NCBI GenBank assembly: GCA_014218235.1
Contig: CM024755.1
Coordinates: 82,901,960 to 82,965,959 of the forward strand
Reading direction: 5' to 3'
DNA length: 64,000 nt
DNA from: Colocasia esculenta
Lineage: Eukaryota; Streptophyta; Magnoliopsida; Alismatales; Araceae
The notes beneath the pieces are model-generated. The model saw only the letters and a program-made list of their open reading frames with translations. It ran no database searches and had not been told where the DNA came from. Below are positions 46,593 to 57,666 of this stretch, piece after piece. The position numbers were made by a program, and so were the translations under genes. Positions within the stretch are counted from its first letter, which is position 1, and each line of letters opens with the position of its first letter.

Positions 46593-48866
46593 GATGAAAC
46601 ATTACCTGGTTAAAGTTAATCAAGGACGAAGCAGTGCAAGAAGTTTAAGTAGTTGTAAAACTCCACTCCTAAGTCATCAAGAATCTTCCTCTATTGATGA
46701 ACTTGATTTGACTATTTTAGAATCAGATCTAGGATTAAGAAAGAAGATATTAGAGTATCATCCAAAATTACAAGATGATGTGAGAAGAGCCTATCTATTA
46801 AAAGGTCATTGTCAACCTCAGAATCATAATTTCCCATTGAAGCTTTTAGGTGGAAAATTGTGTAGATTTGTTCCTTCTTTGTTTGATGAATATGTAACTT
46901 GGTTAGAGTACAATGTTGCAAAAGATGTTGCATTTTGCTTGCACTGTTACTTATTCAAGCTTGATCATGGAAAACAGTCAGGTGGTAATTCATTTATTTC
47001 TGAGGATTTTTCTTCTTAGAACAACAAATAACAGATTAGATGTTCATATTGGTCATCCTAATAGCTCAAACAACATAGTTGTAAAAAAATGTGAGCACTT
47101 AATGAGACAAAAATAAAGTATTCAAGTGGCATTTTCAAAGCAATCAGATCAGATCAAGATTGATTATCAAGTCCGCCTACAAGCTTCAATAGATTGCATA
47201 AGATTTCTTTTGTGTCAAGGATTAGCATTTCGTGGAAGTGATGAATCTGACAATTCATTTAATATAGGAAATTTTCTTGAGCTCTTGAGATTTCTTGCAG
47301 ATCATAACTCATCTATTAATGATGTTGTGTTGCACAATGCTCCTCAAAATGTCCAAATGATTATATATATATATATATATATATATATGACAAAGAACAA
47401 ATGGTTATGGTTTTAAACTATGTTGATCAGAGGGGTTTTATTGTTGAGATATTTTGTAGTATTGTTCATGTTGCTGATACTACTTTTATGTCACTTAAGA
47501 TGGCATTTGAACATGCTTTTATGAGATATGGACTCAGTTTATCCCAAATAAGAGGACAGGGCTATGATGGTGCTAGTAATATGTAAGGTGAGTTCAATGG
47601 TCTTAAACCATTGATTATGAGAGACAATAGCTCCACATATTATATTCATTATTTTGCACATTAACTCCAATTGACTCTTGTAGTAGTTGCTAAGAATCAT
47701 GGTGTTGCTTCTTGGTTTTTTTCTATTGTTTCTCAAATTATAAATGCTATTGGTTCATCTTGCAAACGATGAGACACTCTTCGAGAAAAACAAACTACTA
47801 GAATTGTAGAAGCCTTAAGTAGTGGTGATTTTTAGAGTGGTAGAGGTTTGAATCAAGAAATATGTTCTAAAAGAGTAGGTGATACCTGTTGCGGTTCTCA
47901 CTATCGAAGTCTCATAAATTTCACTATTTTGTTCTCCACGTAGTGGAGTTACTTGATGTTTTTTATCAAGAAGGAACTCTGGAACAAAAATCTAAAGCAC
48001 GTGACTTATTATTTGCATTGAAAACTTTTGATTTTGCATTTCTTCTACATTTGATGACAAAAGTATTGGCCATCATAAATGAGTTGTCAATAGCTTTACA
48101 AAGAAAAGATCAAGATATAGTTAATGTCATGTCACTTGTGAAACTTTCTAAACAATGATTGCAAGATATGAGGGATGAAGGTTGGAATGATGTTTTTAAA
48201 GAAGTATGCCCATTTTGTGACAAAGAAGAGATTCTTATTCTTAATATGGATCATCAATATGTTTTTTCTGGAAGATCTCAACACAAGTATCACAAGTTTA
48301 CATCATTTTCAGATTGATTTGTTCTATCACATATTAGATATGCAATTGCAAGAACTGATAGTTGTTTCAATGAAACAAACACTGAGTTGCTTCTTTGTGT
48401 GACTAACTTAAATCGTTGTGATTCATTTTCAGTCTTTTGACATGGAAAAGTTGGTTAAGTTAGTTGAATTTTATCCAAATGAGTTTCCTAATTTTGTTGA
48501 CCTTGTGGCACTTCATAATCAGCTTGAAAATTATATCTTTGATTTGACATCAGATGATAGATTTTTTGACTTAAAACGTATTGGTGATCTACCAATAAAA
48601 TTGGTGGAGACAAAGAAACATGTTGTGTATCCAATAGTATAGTTACTAATAAAGTTAACATTGCTTCTTCCAGTAGTTACTGCAAATGTTGAAAGAGTAT
48701 TTTCAGCAATGACTTATGTGAAGAATAAGTTGCGGAACCAGATGTGTAGCGATTAGATGAATGATTGTTTAGTGACATTTATTGATAAAGATTTATTTGA
48801 GAATGTAAGTAATGAATCTATTATTGAAGTGTTTTAGAATATGACAACGCGTCGAGTACAATTGTA
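46593..48866 (+). pseudogene. hAT transposase relic (TTF zinc finger, DUF4371, dimerisation domain)
   Basis: A TTTTTTTTCCAG acceptor at 46583-46592 suggests a 5' intron before the first exon. 46603-47019 encodes the TTF zinc-finger region (ILEYHPK, RAYLLKGHCQP, AFCLHCYLFK). 47126-47360 is the DUF4371 start (QASIDCIRFLLCQG, FLELLRFL). A (TA)n run at 47361-47388 breaks the frame. Then follow the catalytic core (VDQRGFIVEIF, GQGYDGASNM) and the C-terminal dimerisation motif (NVERVFSAMTYVKNKLRNQM, about 48690-48745). Many stops and frame changes mean it is non-functional. These proteins cut and paste hAT DNA. Confidence 0.88.
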
Positions 48867-49040
48867 AGGAAAGAATTGATTGTAATAAATTGTCTCATTT
48901 TTATTGAAATATATTCTTTTTTATTTTAATATATATTTAAAAATATATAATATATAATAATTAATTATATAAATATTAAAAAAATAATTCAAGTGACAAT
49001 AGATACAATTTTTGTATCTGTCCCTGCCCCTGCACACTAT

Positions 49041-49619
49041 TTATGCTTTCTCTCTCTGACGAAAACTGTAGCCAAAGAACCCCCTATGCACTCGTGCATC
49101 CCCTGTCAGCCCCCTCCCACTCGGCGCATACACACACACACTCTCTCTATGTCATGGAAAATGTGATCAAGGAGTCATTGGAAACCAACTTGATGTTGCT
49201 AGGGAGGGCACAGGACATTTATGCCATGGCATCAAGAGAGGACGAGTTTGGGCTGCTAATGGCATGACGTAGTCATTCGTGAGGAAGCCCTTCAGTGGAA
49301 GCTCGCTCAGCATGGTGGGGAGGAACTCGGTGCAGCAACTGATGCTGAAGATGCCCATCGTAAGGTAGAGGGGGGTGTTATGGCTAGCCCAGGGTTATTG
49401 TGCATGGAGAGGACATAGGTCGCTGATACAATGGACACCATATCGATTGTAGACTACAATGCTACCTTATTCCATCACCACCATTAGTGATCTATGTGAT
49501 CATCTAGAAGTCATGAGTTGCTTACTTGATATTGAGAGAGAGAGAGAGACTACCCAGCCTATGACATGGATGCCATCGTAGACTACAACACCACCACATT
49601 CCATCTCAACCATGTTGTC

Positions 49620-49656
<37 letters not shown>

Positions 49657-49729
49657 CTACCTCTCACTCATGCTCTATCTCTCTAGAATCATAGGGAGAG
49701 AGCCCCTTTGGCACCTCATGTTGCCTACT
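49041..49729. other. Spacer with short duplication and CT/GA microsatellites
   Basis: A segment with GTAGACTACAA and ATTCCATC is repeated about 120 bp apart (49445-49490 and 49575-49615). (GA)n lies at 49537-49550 and (CT)n at 49621-49652. Short open frames here match nothing I recognise. Confidence 0.4.
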
Positions 49730-50376
49730 GTTACTGCTGCTAGAGTGACGAGGTCAGCTCGAGCAGAGGAGGCCCAAGAGAGGATGGCACAGGTGGCAAA
49801 GTAAGCGTTGACGAGCTCCCGACCTACAGGACCACCGAGACTCCTCGATGGGTAGACACTCTGACGATCAAGTCAGCTCGGGAGATCAGAATTTGCGTGC
49901 TAGAAGTTGTGTACCTTCAAACGAGGGAGGTTCATCCTATTTTATAGGAGTTATTTGGGAGAGGCTTCTGCGGAGCGATTCTGGAAACCCTACTAAAGAT
50001 GTGCCCCAATTTTCGCGGGTCGGGGTAATGAATGGTAGGCCAGCTAGGCTGTCCATAGCTATGAATGGCATGTTGGATTGCGCTGACTATGTCTTTACTG
50101 AGAGCGTGATCTTCGGATCCTTCCTCTTTTGAACAGCTCGTCCAGCTGTCAGACAAGTCACCTTTTATAAAGCCTTTATGAAGACGTTATTCCCACGAGT
50201 GAGGTCGGGATAGAGGTTTCCTTCATTTGAGTTCTTGGACGAGCAGTTCAAATCTGCACATGACACCTAGTCTTCCCCGAGCTGTGCCCGGCCCGACTTG
50301 ACCTGGTCATCAGTCTCGAATCTGCTCAGTGGACGAGGTGTGGTCGAGCCGAATCACCGAGGAGCTACCTATACCA
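49730..50376 (-). repeat. E5 3' LTR (left boundary approximate)
   Basis: The right boundary, TGGTATAGG on the minus strand at 50376, follows the polypurine tract. The minus strand has TATA boxes TTATAAAAGG (50161-50170) and TATAAAATAGG (about 49938-49948). The inner end near 49730 is inferred from the change in composition, because the other LTR is not in the window. Confidence 0.6.
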
Positions 50377-50390
50377 TTGGCCCCCCAGCT
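50377..50390 (-). promoter_or_regulatory. E5 polypurine tract
   Basis: The minus strand reads AGCTGGGGGGCCAA directly before the LTR start TGGTAT, a typical Tat-lineage arrangement. Confidence 0.65.
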
Positions 50391-50770
50391 TCTTCTCGGG
50401 TCATTTGACGAACTGAGATGCAGGTGTAGAGGAGTTAGCTTACGGGCACCAAGAAGAGAGCCATATAACTCCGCGCGATCCCCTATCAGCCGTACCTGAT
50501 CAATACATCAGTGCTGTCAAGGAATGAGGCGGCGACAGGAATGACATGGGCTTCTGACATTTCTATCAGAAAGGTGAAACGACGTGGTGCCTCGACTCCT
50601 GGTCCGTGATAATAGCGCTGTCAGATGAAGCGACAGTCGATCGTCTCGACGCCTCGATCGTGGTCCTCGTGCAGGCTTGCAGACTTATAAGGTGGCGACA
50701 TGTGGGTTGATCTGGGCGCTTGAATGAGGTGATGAGCCTCAATCGCCAGATCGACACCATTCCCTGGCCC

Positions 50771-50779
50771 TATAAATAG
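50771..50779 (+). promoter_or_regulatory. TATA box of the E5 antisense gene
   Basis: TATAAATAG on the plus strand, 176 bp upstream of the ATG at 50947, in the non-coding stretch between the polypurine tract and the antisense frame. No minus-strand gene would use it. Confidence 0.6.
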
Positions 50780-50946
50780 TGCGAACAGTACCAAAAAGAG
50801 GACCTTACCTTCGCCCGCGAGTTCTCATTGTCAGAGGTGGCCGACCTTCTGAGCACTTAGGGCGTTGTTCGAGCTCTCGGGTCCTCTTCTTCGCCGAGCT
50901 CCTACTTGAGTATCCATCCTTCGATTGCTTCTCTGAGAAGTAAGCC

Positions 50947-52962
50947 ATGGGCTCAACCTCTACCTCCAGTTTGTCTCATTCCCCTCACTCCTCTGAAACC
51001 TCTTATTCTTCTTCCTCTTCGGAGTATTCTCCTTCTAGAGTGCCTCCGCCTTACTGCCAGTTGAGCTGGTTTCAACCTCTCAACCTGTAGATACTCTCCC
51101 AGTCCATGTCCAAGTGAGTACATTCGATGCCCAGGCGTTAGAGACAACCGACGAGTTCGTCCCTATGGTCACACGGGGGTCCTATGTCCCCCGTGTGTCC
51201 TCAGCTCCTTCGTCCGGCGTGTGCAAGGCAGCCGATTCTGTGTCCGACGCTGCCACCGAAATAGACCAGATGACCCTCGAGAGGATCGTCGAACACCCTG
51301 GCCTCGACTTTTCTCCTGATTGCAACCTCTACACTTCTGATGACATCCAAGCCCATTATACCATGGAGAACAAGTTTTGCCTCTACTCGGAGGCCATCCA
51401 AGCCGGCTTCCGATACCCCCTCCATTTTTTCCTTCTCCATCTTTTGCTGTACATAGGGGTCACTCCTTCCCAACTGGCCCCCAATTCCTGGAGGTCGGCC
51501 ATCGGTTTCTTGGTCGCTTGCGCTTTGGTGAAGGTTGAGCCGAGCATTCTCCTCTTTTTCTACTGCTTCTCTATCAAAGTTTCTGGGGATTGGTTGGATA
51601 TTTTGGCTCGGTCAGGTCGGAAATTCCTCGGTCGTCTCCCTTCCTCTATCCATCATTGGAAGAGGAACTTTTGTTTCATCCATAGTCCCGAGGGCTAGCA
51701 CTTCCCCACCACCTGGTTGGCCGTGAACCCTCACGACAAGGCCTTCCGATCTCCACATGACATCAGTGATGCCGAGCTCTCGAATTTTGTGTATTTGCAG
51801 GCAGTGTCCATACCCGATCTGCATGAGCCCTCCGATGAGCTGTTCAAGTTGATTTGGAGTGCTAGCCAAGGTATGACGCCCTTCAGGGTTTTTCTATTCC
51901 AACTGCTTGTTTGACTTTTACCGTGCTATCTGACGATGATCTTCTGGCAGGAATGGCCGACCAGAGTGCTTATGTGCAGGAGGACTCTGATTACACGGCC
52001 ATTGCTACCCAGAACTTCCTCGCTGGGGGAAGCAAACAGAAGAAGAAATCAGCTCAGGAGAGCAAGAGGTCGGCTGAGGAAGCCGAGGTCGAAATCATGG
52101 CCCTTCCAGCACCCTCCACGGGTGAGGCTGTTCAAACTTCATCAGCACAACCCACCCAACCGACAGCGAAGAGGCTGGCCAAGCATGCTCGGTCGGTGGG
52201 GTCGGAGTCGACTGAGGGGGCTACACTGAGTGCCGCCTCGCCTCCCTGTCGCCCCGACAGTTCTTCAGCGCCATCGGCGGATTTCAGCCCCAAGGAATGG
52301 GGCTGATGTTCCACCCCGGCCGATGCCATTGCTCAGGCTTCGGCAATGAAGTCTTCTGAGCTCGTCGATGAGCTCTACTAGGGGATGCAATGCCATCTGG
52401 GGATGGTAGGGACCCTTCTTCACTGAATGGACCAAATGTGGGTGACGGTCGAAGCTCGGCTGTGCTCGATAGAGGAGAAATGCGCCGATCTGGAGGCCAA
52501 GAACACCGAGCTTGGCAAGTCGATTGCCGCTGAAGCCGCTTGAGCCAGCAAGTCTGAGGATTGGGCTGCCGCGCTCACTAAGGGCCTTGATAAGCTTAAT
52601 TCGGCGTTGAGGGCAAAGAAGGGAGCTCGGGAAGTCGAGGTGGAGGCCCATGCTAAGACTAAGGCCAAGATCGCTTCATCATGATCGATGAACGACAAAA
52701 GGCCATGGTCGAGTACAAGAAGTCCAAGGTGCACATTGAACAGATAACTGGCCTATTTCGGGACGGTTATCAGTTCTGCTTGAAGAGGGTGGCTGAGGTC
52801 TTTCCCGAGCTGGATCTATCAAAGCTGCAGCCCCCAACCGAGGACGATGACGAGCCTGAGGAGGAGACTGAGCAGACTGACATTGGTACTTCCTCCATTC
52901 CTACTTCGGCGGTGGGCTCGACCCCTATCGCCCCTGTAACCAGGGCTGTCACCAAGCCCTGA
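50947..52962 (+). pseudogene. Antisense accessory gene of E5 (PF04195-like)
   Basis: The start ATG (AAGCCATGGG) at 50947 opens a Ser/Pro-rich N-terminus that runs to a frameshift near 51060. From 51114 the main domain has FRYPLHFF, QLAPNSWR and GFLVACAL, characteristic of the plant family called putative gypsy-type transposon. One in-frame TAG falls at 51694-51696. An intron is predicted at 51871-51950. Downstream are a Lys/Glu-rich part, a coiled coil (52440-52680, several stops) and an acidic C-terminus (FPELDLSKLQPP) ending at 52962. It lies opposite to gag-pol, as does the accessory gene of Grande elements. Its function is unknown; it is not a transposase in any shown sense. Confidence 0.8.
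51871..51950 (+). other. Predicted intron of the antisense gene
   Basis: AAG|GTATGA donor and CTTCTGGCAG|G acceptor, 80 bp. Joining the exons keeps the frame from SASQ into GMADQSAY, whereas reading through meets a stop at 51912. The T-rich, AT-richer body fits a plant intron. Confidence 0.7.
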
Positions 52963-53095
52963 TCAGTGTTTTGTAATATCTCCTTGGCTATGATGCCATT
53001 TTTGTAGCGGTTCGCCGCTCGGCTATCATGCCATTTTTGTAGCGGTTCGCCGCTTTTCCATGAATATAGCAACTCTTTGACCACGGTTTATGAAG

Positions 53096-53605
53096 TACAC
53101 TTAGAATATTGAAATGAACTCAATTACGAGCATAGGGTGCCGAAGCGACCTCAACTACGAGCTTAGAGTGCCATAGTGACCTCATTTACGAATTTAGAGT
53201 GCCGAAGCGACCTCAATTGTGAATTTAGAGTGCCGAAGCGACCCCATTTAGAGTGCCGAAGCGACCTCATTTATGAATTTAGAGTCCCGTAGCGACCTCG
53301 TTTGTGAAGTTAGAGTGATGAAGTGACCTCATTTAGAGTACCAAAGCATCCTCATTTACGGATTTAGAGTGTTGTAGCGACCTCGTTTGTGGAGTTAGAG
53401 TGTTGAAGCGACCTTCTTTGTGGATTTAGAGTGTTGTAGCGACCTCGTTTGTGAAATTAGAGTGCCGAAGCGACCTCGTTTATGAATTTAGAGTGTCGTA
53501 GAGACCTTCTTTATGAAGTTAGAGTGCCGAAGTGACCTCATTCAGAGTGCCGAAGCGACCTCATTTGTGAATTTCGAGTGTCGAAGCGACCTCATTTGTC
53601 ATTGA
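53096..53605. repeat. Minisatellite of about 31 bp between the convergent genes of E5
   Basis: About 16 imperfect units of TTTAGAGTGCCGAAGCGACC plus TCATTTATGAA, some shortened by about 10 bp. It lies between the end of the antisense gene (52962) and the end of integrase (about 53700). Confidence 0.85.
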
Positions 53606-53699
53606 TATCTTAGGGATAATAACACCGCAGGTGCTCGACATTCCATGTCCTCAGAATTGCTGACCCACTCAAGTTTGCTAAACGATAAGCTTCCCAATT

Positions 53700-56592
53700 A
53701 GGGGAAAGCTTACCTCCTACCGACTTGGGATTTGATATGGCGAGTTTCCATAGGATGAGACTGCCTACATTGAAGTGCCGCCCTCGTTGTCACCTTGTCC
53801 CTCCGTTCTTTGACCAGATCTAGCTCAGCACGTAGCGAGCGCTCGTTGTCCTCACACTCGAACCCTAAAACTCTTCTTGAAGGCACGAGCAGCTCTACGG
53901 GGGTCACCCCTTCCACTCCGAAGGCAAGCGCGAAAGGAGATTCCTGAGTAGCTTCTCTGGGCATCGCCCAATAAGCCTACAACACATGGGAAAGATCCTC
54001 GGCCCACCGGCCCTTATGGTCATCCAACCTCCTCTTCAATCGATCAAGGATTGTTCTGTTGGTCACCTCGGCCTGCCCATTAGACAGAGGATGAGCGATC
54101 GAGGTGAATCAATGGTCGATGCCGAGCTCCTCACAGATATGACGGAATCTGGCATTATCCAATTGCTTGCCATTGTCAGTGACGATCCTCTTTGGTAGCC
54201 CAAACATGCAACTGATATTTTTCCAGATGAACCCCCATGCGTTGGCATATGTTATCTTTGTCAACGACTCGACTTCGACCCATTTGGTAAAGTAATCGAC
54301 CCCGACAATGACGAACTTCCGTTGCCCTGAAGCTGGCGGAAACGGGCCAAGGATGTCCATTCCCCACTGGGCGAAAGGACATGGGGCTACCAGCTGAGTG
54401 AGGCCCGAGGGTGGGCGTTGATCTTTTCTTCCGAAGAGCTGGCACTGTTGGCATCTTCTAACATAGCCTTCAGCATTCTTCAACATAGTCGGCCACCAAT
54501 AACCCTGTCGGGTCACTCTACAGACCAACGATCGTGATCTTGTATGGCTCCCGCACGTGCCCTCATGTACCTCTTGGATGATTTCCTTGGCCTGTTCTGA
54601 GTTTACACATCATAGGTGCGGGTAGCTGAAGCCCTTCCTATAGAGGTTGTCGCCGATCATGAAAAATCTTGGTGCTCGTCTCTTTGTCTTTAGCACTTCA
54701 CCTCGGTCCTCCGGAAGCCGCCCGTCTTGGATGAACTCCACAATAGGAGTCATCCACATCAACTCAACCTCAGCGCACATGACTTTTTTAGACCCCACAG
54801 AAGGCTCGTGGAGTTCCTCCACGAGTACCGAAGACTCCAGTTGATATTCCGAAGTAGCCGCGTACTTGGACAATGCGTCGGCTTGGGAATTCTCGGTTCT
54901 TGGGATCTTCAACAGCTCCGCCGACTCGAAATCAGCCATCATCCTTAAGACCTTGGTCATATATGATGCAAGCTTTTCTTCTCTTGCCTCAAACTCCTTT
55001 GAGACTTGGCTGACAACCAACTGGGAATTGCTGTAGATGAGGACTCTTGTCGCTCCCAACGATCTTGCCATCCTGAGCCCTAAAATGACAGCCTCGTACT
55101 CGGATATGTTATTCGAAGTGGAGAATCCAAACTGAATTATGTGCCTTAGGATGAGGCCATTAGGAGAATGCAGGACGACACTAGCTCCGATGTGTTGCAA
55201 GTTGGATGCCCCGTCCTCGTAGACCCTCCAGCTTCCGATGACCTCTTCTGGTTCGTGCGACCTCGCCGTTCCTGTAGAAATGAAGTCAACGAGAGCCTGA
55301 CCTTTGATGGCGACTCGAGGCCTGTATGAGATGTCGAACTCACCGAGCTCGATAGCCCACTTTTCCAGCCTTCCCGAGGCCTCGGGATGATAGAGCACTT
55401 GCTTGATAGGGACATCGGTGAGGCCAACAATCTTGTGGGTTTGGAAGTATGGTCAGAGTCATCGGGCCGCCATCACCAGCGCGTAGCCAGCCTTCTCAAG
55501 GTCGGAGTAGTGCTATTCAGCTCCACGCAAAGCTTTGCTCATGTAGTATACTGGTAGGTGCTTCTGCTCCTCTTCTCATACGAGCACCGAGCTGATCGAG
55601 TGGGCTGTTGCAGAGATGTACAACCACAACTCCTCCCCTGCCACAGGCTTGTTCAACGTGGGGACATTGGCCAAGTACGCCTTGAGCTCGTCGAAGGCCT
55701 TCTAACATTCATCAGTCCATTCAAACCATCCTTTCCTCAGCACGTCGAAGAACGGCTTGCACCTCTCAGTCGATCTGGACATAAATCTGCTCAGGGCGGT
55801 GATCCAGCCGTTGAGCCTTTGCACCTCTTTGACGGTTCTCGGGGTCGTCATGTTAATGATCGCCTGCACTTTGTCGGGGTTGACGTCGATACCTCGGCTA
55901 GAGACGAGGTAACCGAGGAACTTTACTACTCGCATGCCAAAAACGCACTTCTCGGGGTTCAACTTCATCTCGTACTGCTGCAGTACTCCGAAAGTCTCGG
56001 CTAGGTCCTGAACATGGTCCTCAGCTCGCAGACTCTTCACCAACATGTCATCGATGTATATCTCCATTGTCTTCCCGATCTGGCGCTCGAACATCATGTT
56101 GACGAGCTTCTGGTATGTTGCCCCTGCATTCTTCAGTCCAAAAGGCATTCAAGTGAAGCAATATAAGCCTTTTTCCATCATGAAGGATGTCTTCTCCTCG
56201 TCCTCAGGGGCCATCCTGATCTGATGATACCTTGAGTAGGCGTCGAGGAAACTTAGAAGCTCGTGCCCCGGAGTAGAATCGATGAGCTGGTCGATGCGAG
56301 GAAGTGGGAAACTATCCTTCGGGCATGCCTTGTTCAGGTCAGTAAAGTCCACGCACATGCGCCATTTCCCATTTGCTTTCTTCACGAGGACGATGTTCGC
56401 AACCCACTCGAGGTAGAAGGCATCACAAACTGTCCCAGTACGTAGGTAATTTGCAAGGTTGTCGTCCACTGCGTTCTGCCAATCAGCAGACAATGGCCGT
56501 TTCTTCTGGCGCACAGGTCGGACCTTGGGGTCCACATTTAGGCGATGCTGGATGACCTCTGAGTCAATCCCGGAAGGTCGTCTTCTGACCAT
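53700..56592 (-). pseudogene. E5 pol: reverse transcriptase, dual RNase H, integrase
   Basis: All domains lie in one frame with in-frame stops. RT: ANIVLVKKANGKWRMCVDF, FPLPRIDQLID, FLDAYSRYHQI, a stop before MPFGLKNAG (56149), then catalytic YIDDMLVKS. A first RNase H is weak around 55700-55450. Archaeal-type RNase H is at 55300-54780 (VYEDGASN, SEYEAVILGL, ADALSKYA). Integrase: WGMDILGPFP, VTDNGKQLDN, GQAEVTNRTI at 54430-54040, with stops at 54109 and near 53965. The catalytic Asp/Glu residues are still visible, but the stops kill it. Confidence 0.88.
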
Positions 56593-56645
56593 GCAAAGAC
56601 ATCGCCATTCTTTTTAAGGAAATCTACCACCTTCTCCTCTAGCTC

Positions 56646-57302
56646 CTAAAGCTCGGTGCCAATCACTAATGACCTTTCTCCTGAGATTTCAACTTGCCTA
56701 GTCTGCTCAATGGGCTCACGTCTTTCTGTGATCTCATCATGGACAGGCTTATACTGGGAAACAACTGGTTCTTTTTCTTTGATTGAGTTTACATAGCAAT
56801 GACGGGTCTCGATCTGGTTCCCTACGACCTTGCCTATCCCGTTCGGTGTTGGGAATTTCAGCTTCTGGTGATAGGTTGAAGGAACTCCTCCTAACTTCCC
56901 CAAAAGGCCTCGACCGAAGATCGCGTTGTAGGCCGACTTCACTATCACCATAAGGAAGTCAACCTCAACCGTTACATGACGTGGTCGGGTGCCGAGAGTG
57001 ACATTCAGCCTGATAGAACCCTCAGCGCTCACCGGAGTCCCACTAAACCCAAAGAGGGGTGTGGCGACTGGTTTCAGCTCAGAGCTCAGGTTAGTCATTT
57101 TTACAAAATAATCGTAGAAAAGGACATCCGGCATGGCTCCATTACCGACTAGAATTCGGTGTACAACATACCCATCGGCGTCAGCATGTATAACCAGCGC
57201 ATCATCGTAGGGGAGGCTGAGGCCGACTACATCTTCCTCAGAAAAAGTAATGACTACCCGGGCCCCCGACGCTGGTCTGCTCGAGCCCAAACCCGTTGCC
57301 AA
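56646..57302 (-). pseudogene. E5 protease region
   Basis: A 218-codon frame with LSLPYDDALV (residues 28-37), the protease site and YNAIFGRGLLGKLGGVPSTY, which is typical of Tat elements. The active site reads VGNGAMPDVLF at residues 52-62: the usual Asp of VDNGA or VDSGS is Gly, so it should be inactive. It is in another frame than RT. The frame ends before RT at 56646. Confidence 0.8.
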
Positions 57303-57666
57303 CGCGTACGCCTTCCGTTGCCTTCGCCTGCCGAGCCGCCTGCAAGTACTAGGACAGCTCCCTTGCCCCCATGCGTTCCTTGTTCTTCCTAGGGGGTACG
57401 TGCCTTCGGCCGCCTGTCCACGACGTCCTTCTTGATGATGTCGTGCCGTAGGATCTCTGAGATCTCCACCTTAAGGCTTCGTCACCGGTTTGTCATGTGC
57501 CCAAACTCCTTGTGGTACTCGCAGTACAGGTTGGCTCCTCGCCCCGACGGGGGCCTCGCCATCGGCTCGGGGCACCAAAATTCTGGTAGCTTATTGATGA
57601 TGGGCAAGATCTCGGAAGGGAGCCTGCCGAATTGGGGTAGATCCCTAATCGGCGAGCTTCATCTAT
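57303..57666 (-). pseudogene. E5 Gag C-terminal fragment, cut by E4
   Basis: The minus strand shows YCEYHKEFGHMTNR then SLKVEISEILRHD near 57430-57530, the knuckle-like Gag end of Tat elements; a stop replaces the residue after NR. The fragment ends at the E4 insertion (target ATCTA, 57662-57666). Confidence 0.7.

Larger units (their letters stand above)
45004..49032 (+). mobile_element. Decayed hAT transposon (TTF-zinc-finger type)
   Basis: It contains a broken hAT transposase on the plus strand. Candidate 8-bp target duplications are CACACCAT (44996-45003) and CACACTAT (49033-49040), 7 of 8 matching. The right end reads CTGTCCCTGCCCCTG, a hAT-like terminus. The left end (AGACGGATCCCACACAT) looks like a damaged CAGTGGCGGATCC. 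Near the left end, AGTGGGGTCA and TGACCCCACT (45025-45046) form a 10-bp inverted repeat. The ends are less certain than the transposase. Confidence 0.6.
49730..57666 (-). mobile_element. E5: Ty3/gypsy Tat/Retand-like element with antisense gene (5' part lies beyond E4)
   Basis: Minus-strand order from 57666 is Gag end, protease, reverse transcriptase, RNase H, a second (archaeal-type) RNase H and integrase, then a minisatellite, an opposite-strand gene and the 3' LTR. Dual RNase H and an antisense accessory gene in the 3' region are marks of the Tat lineage (Grande, Retand, Ogre group). E4 interrupts it at 57667; its 5' LTR and gag start lie outside the window. Stops are scattered through pol. 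The left end is approximate. Confidence 0.88.

Noticed and set aside
49043..49358. Short frames of 63-74 codons left of E5
   Set aside because: They overlap on opposite strands, match no family I know and show no gene context.
50566..50760. 64-codon minus-strand frame between the E5 polypurine tract and the antisense gene
   Set aside because: It lies in the non-coding leader of the antisense gene and shows no domain or repeat in related positions.
53096..53605. CRISPR-like array
   Set aside because: The units are imperfect and directly tandem, with no unique spacers, inside a plant retrotransposon; it is a minisatellite.
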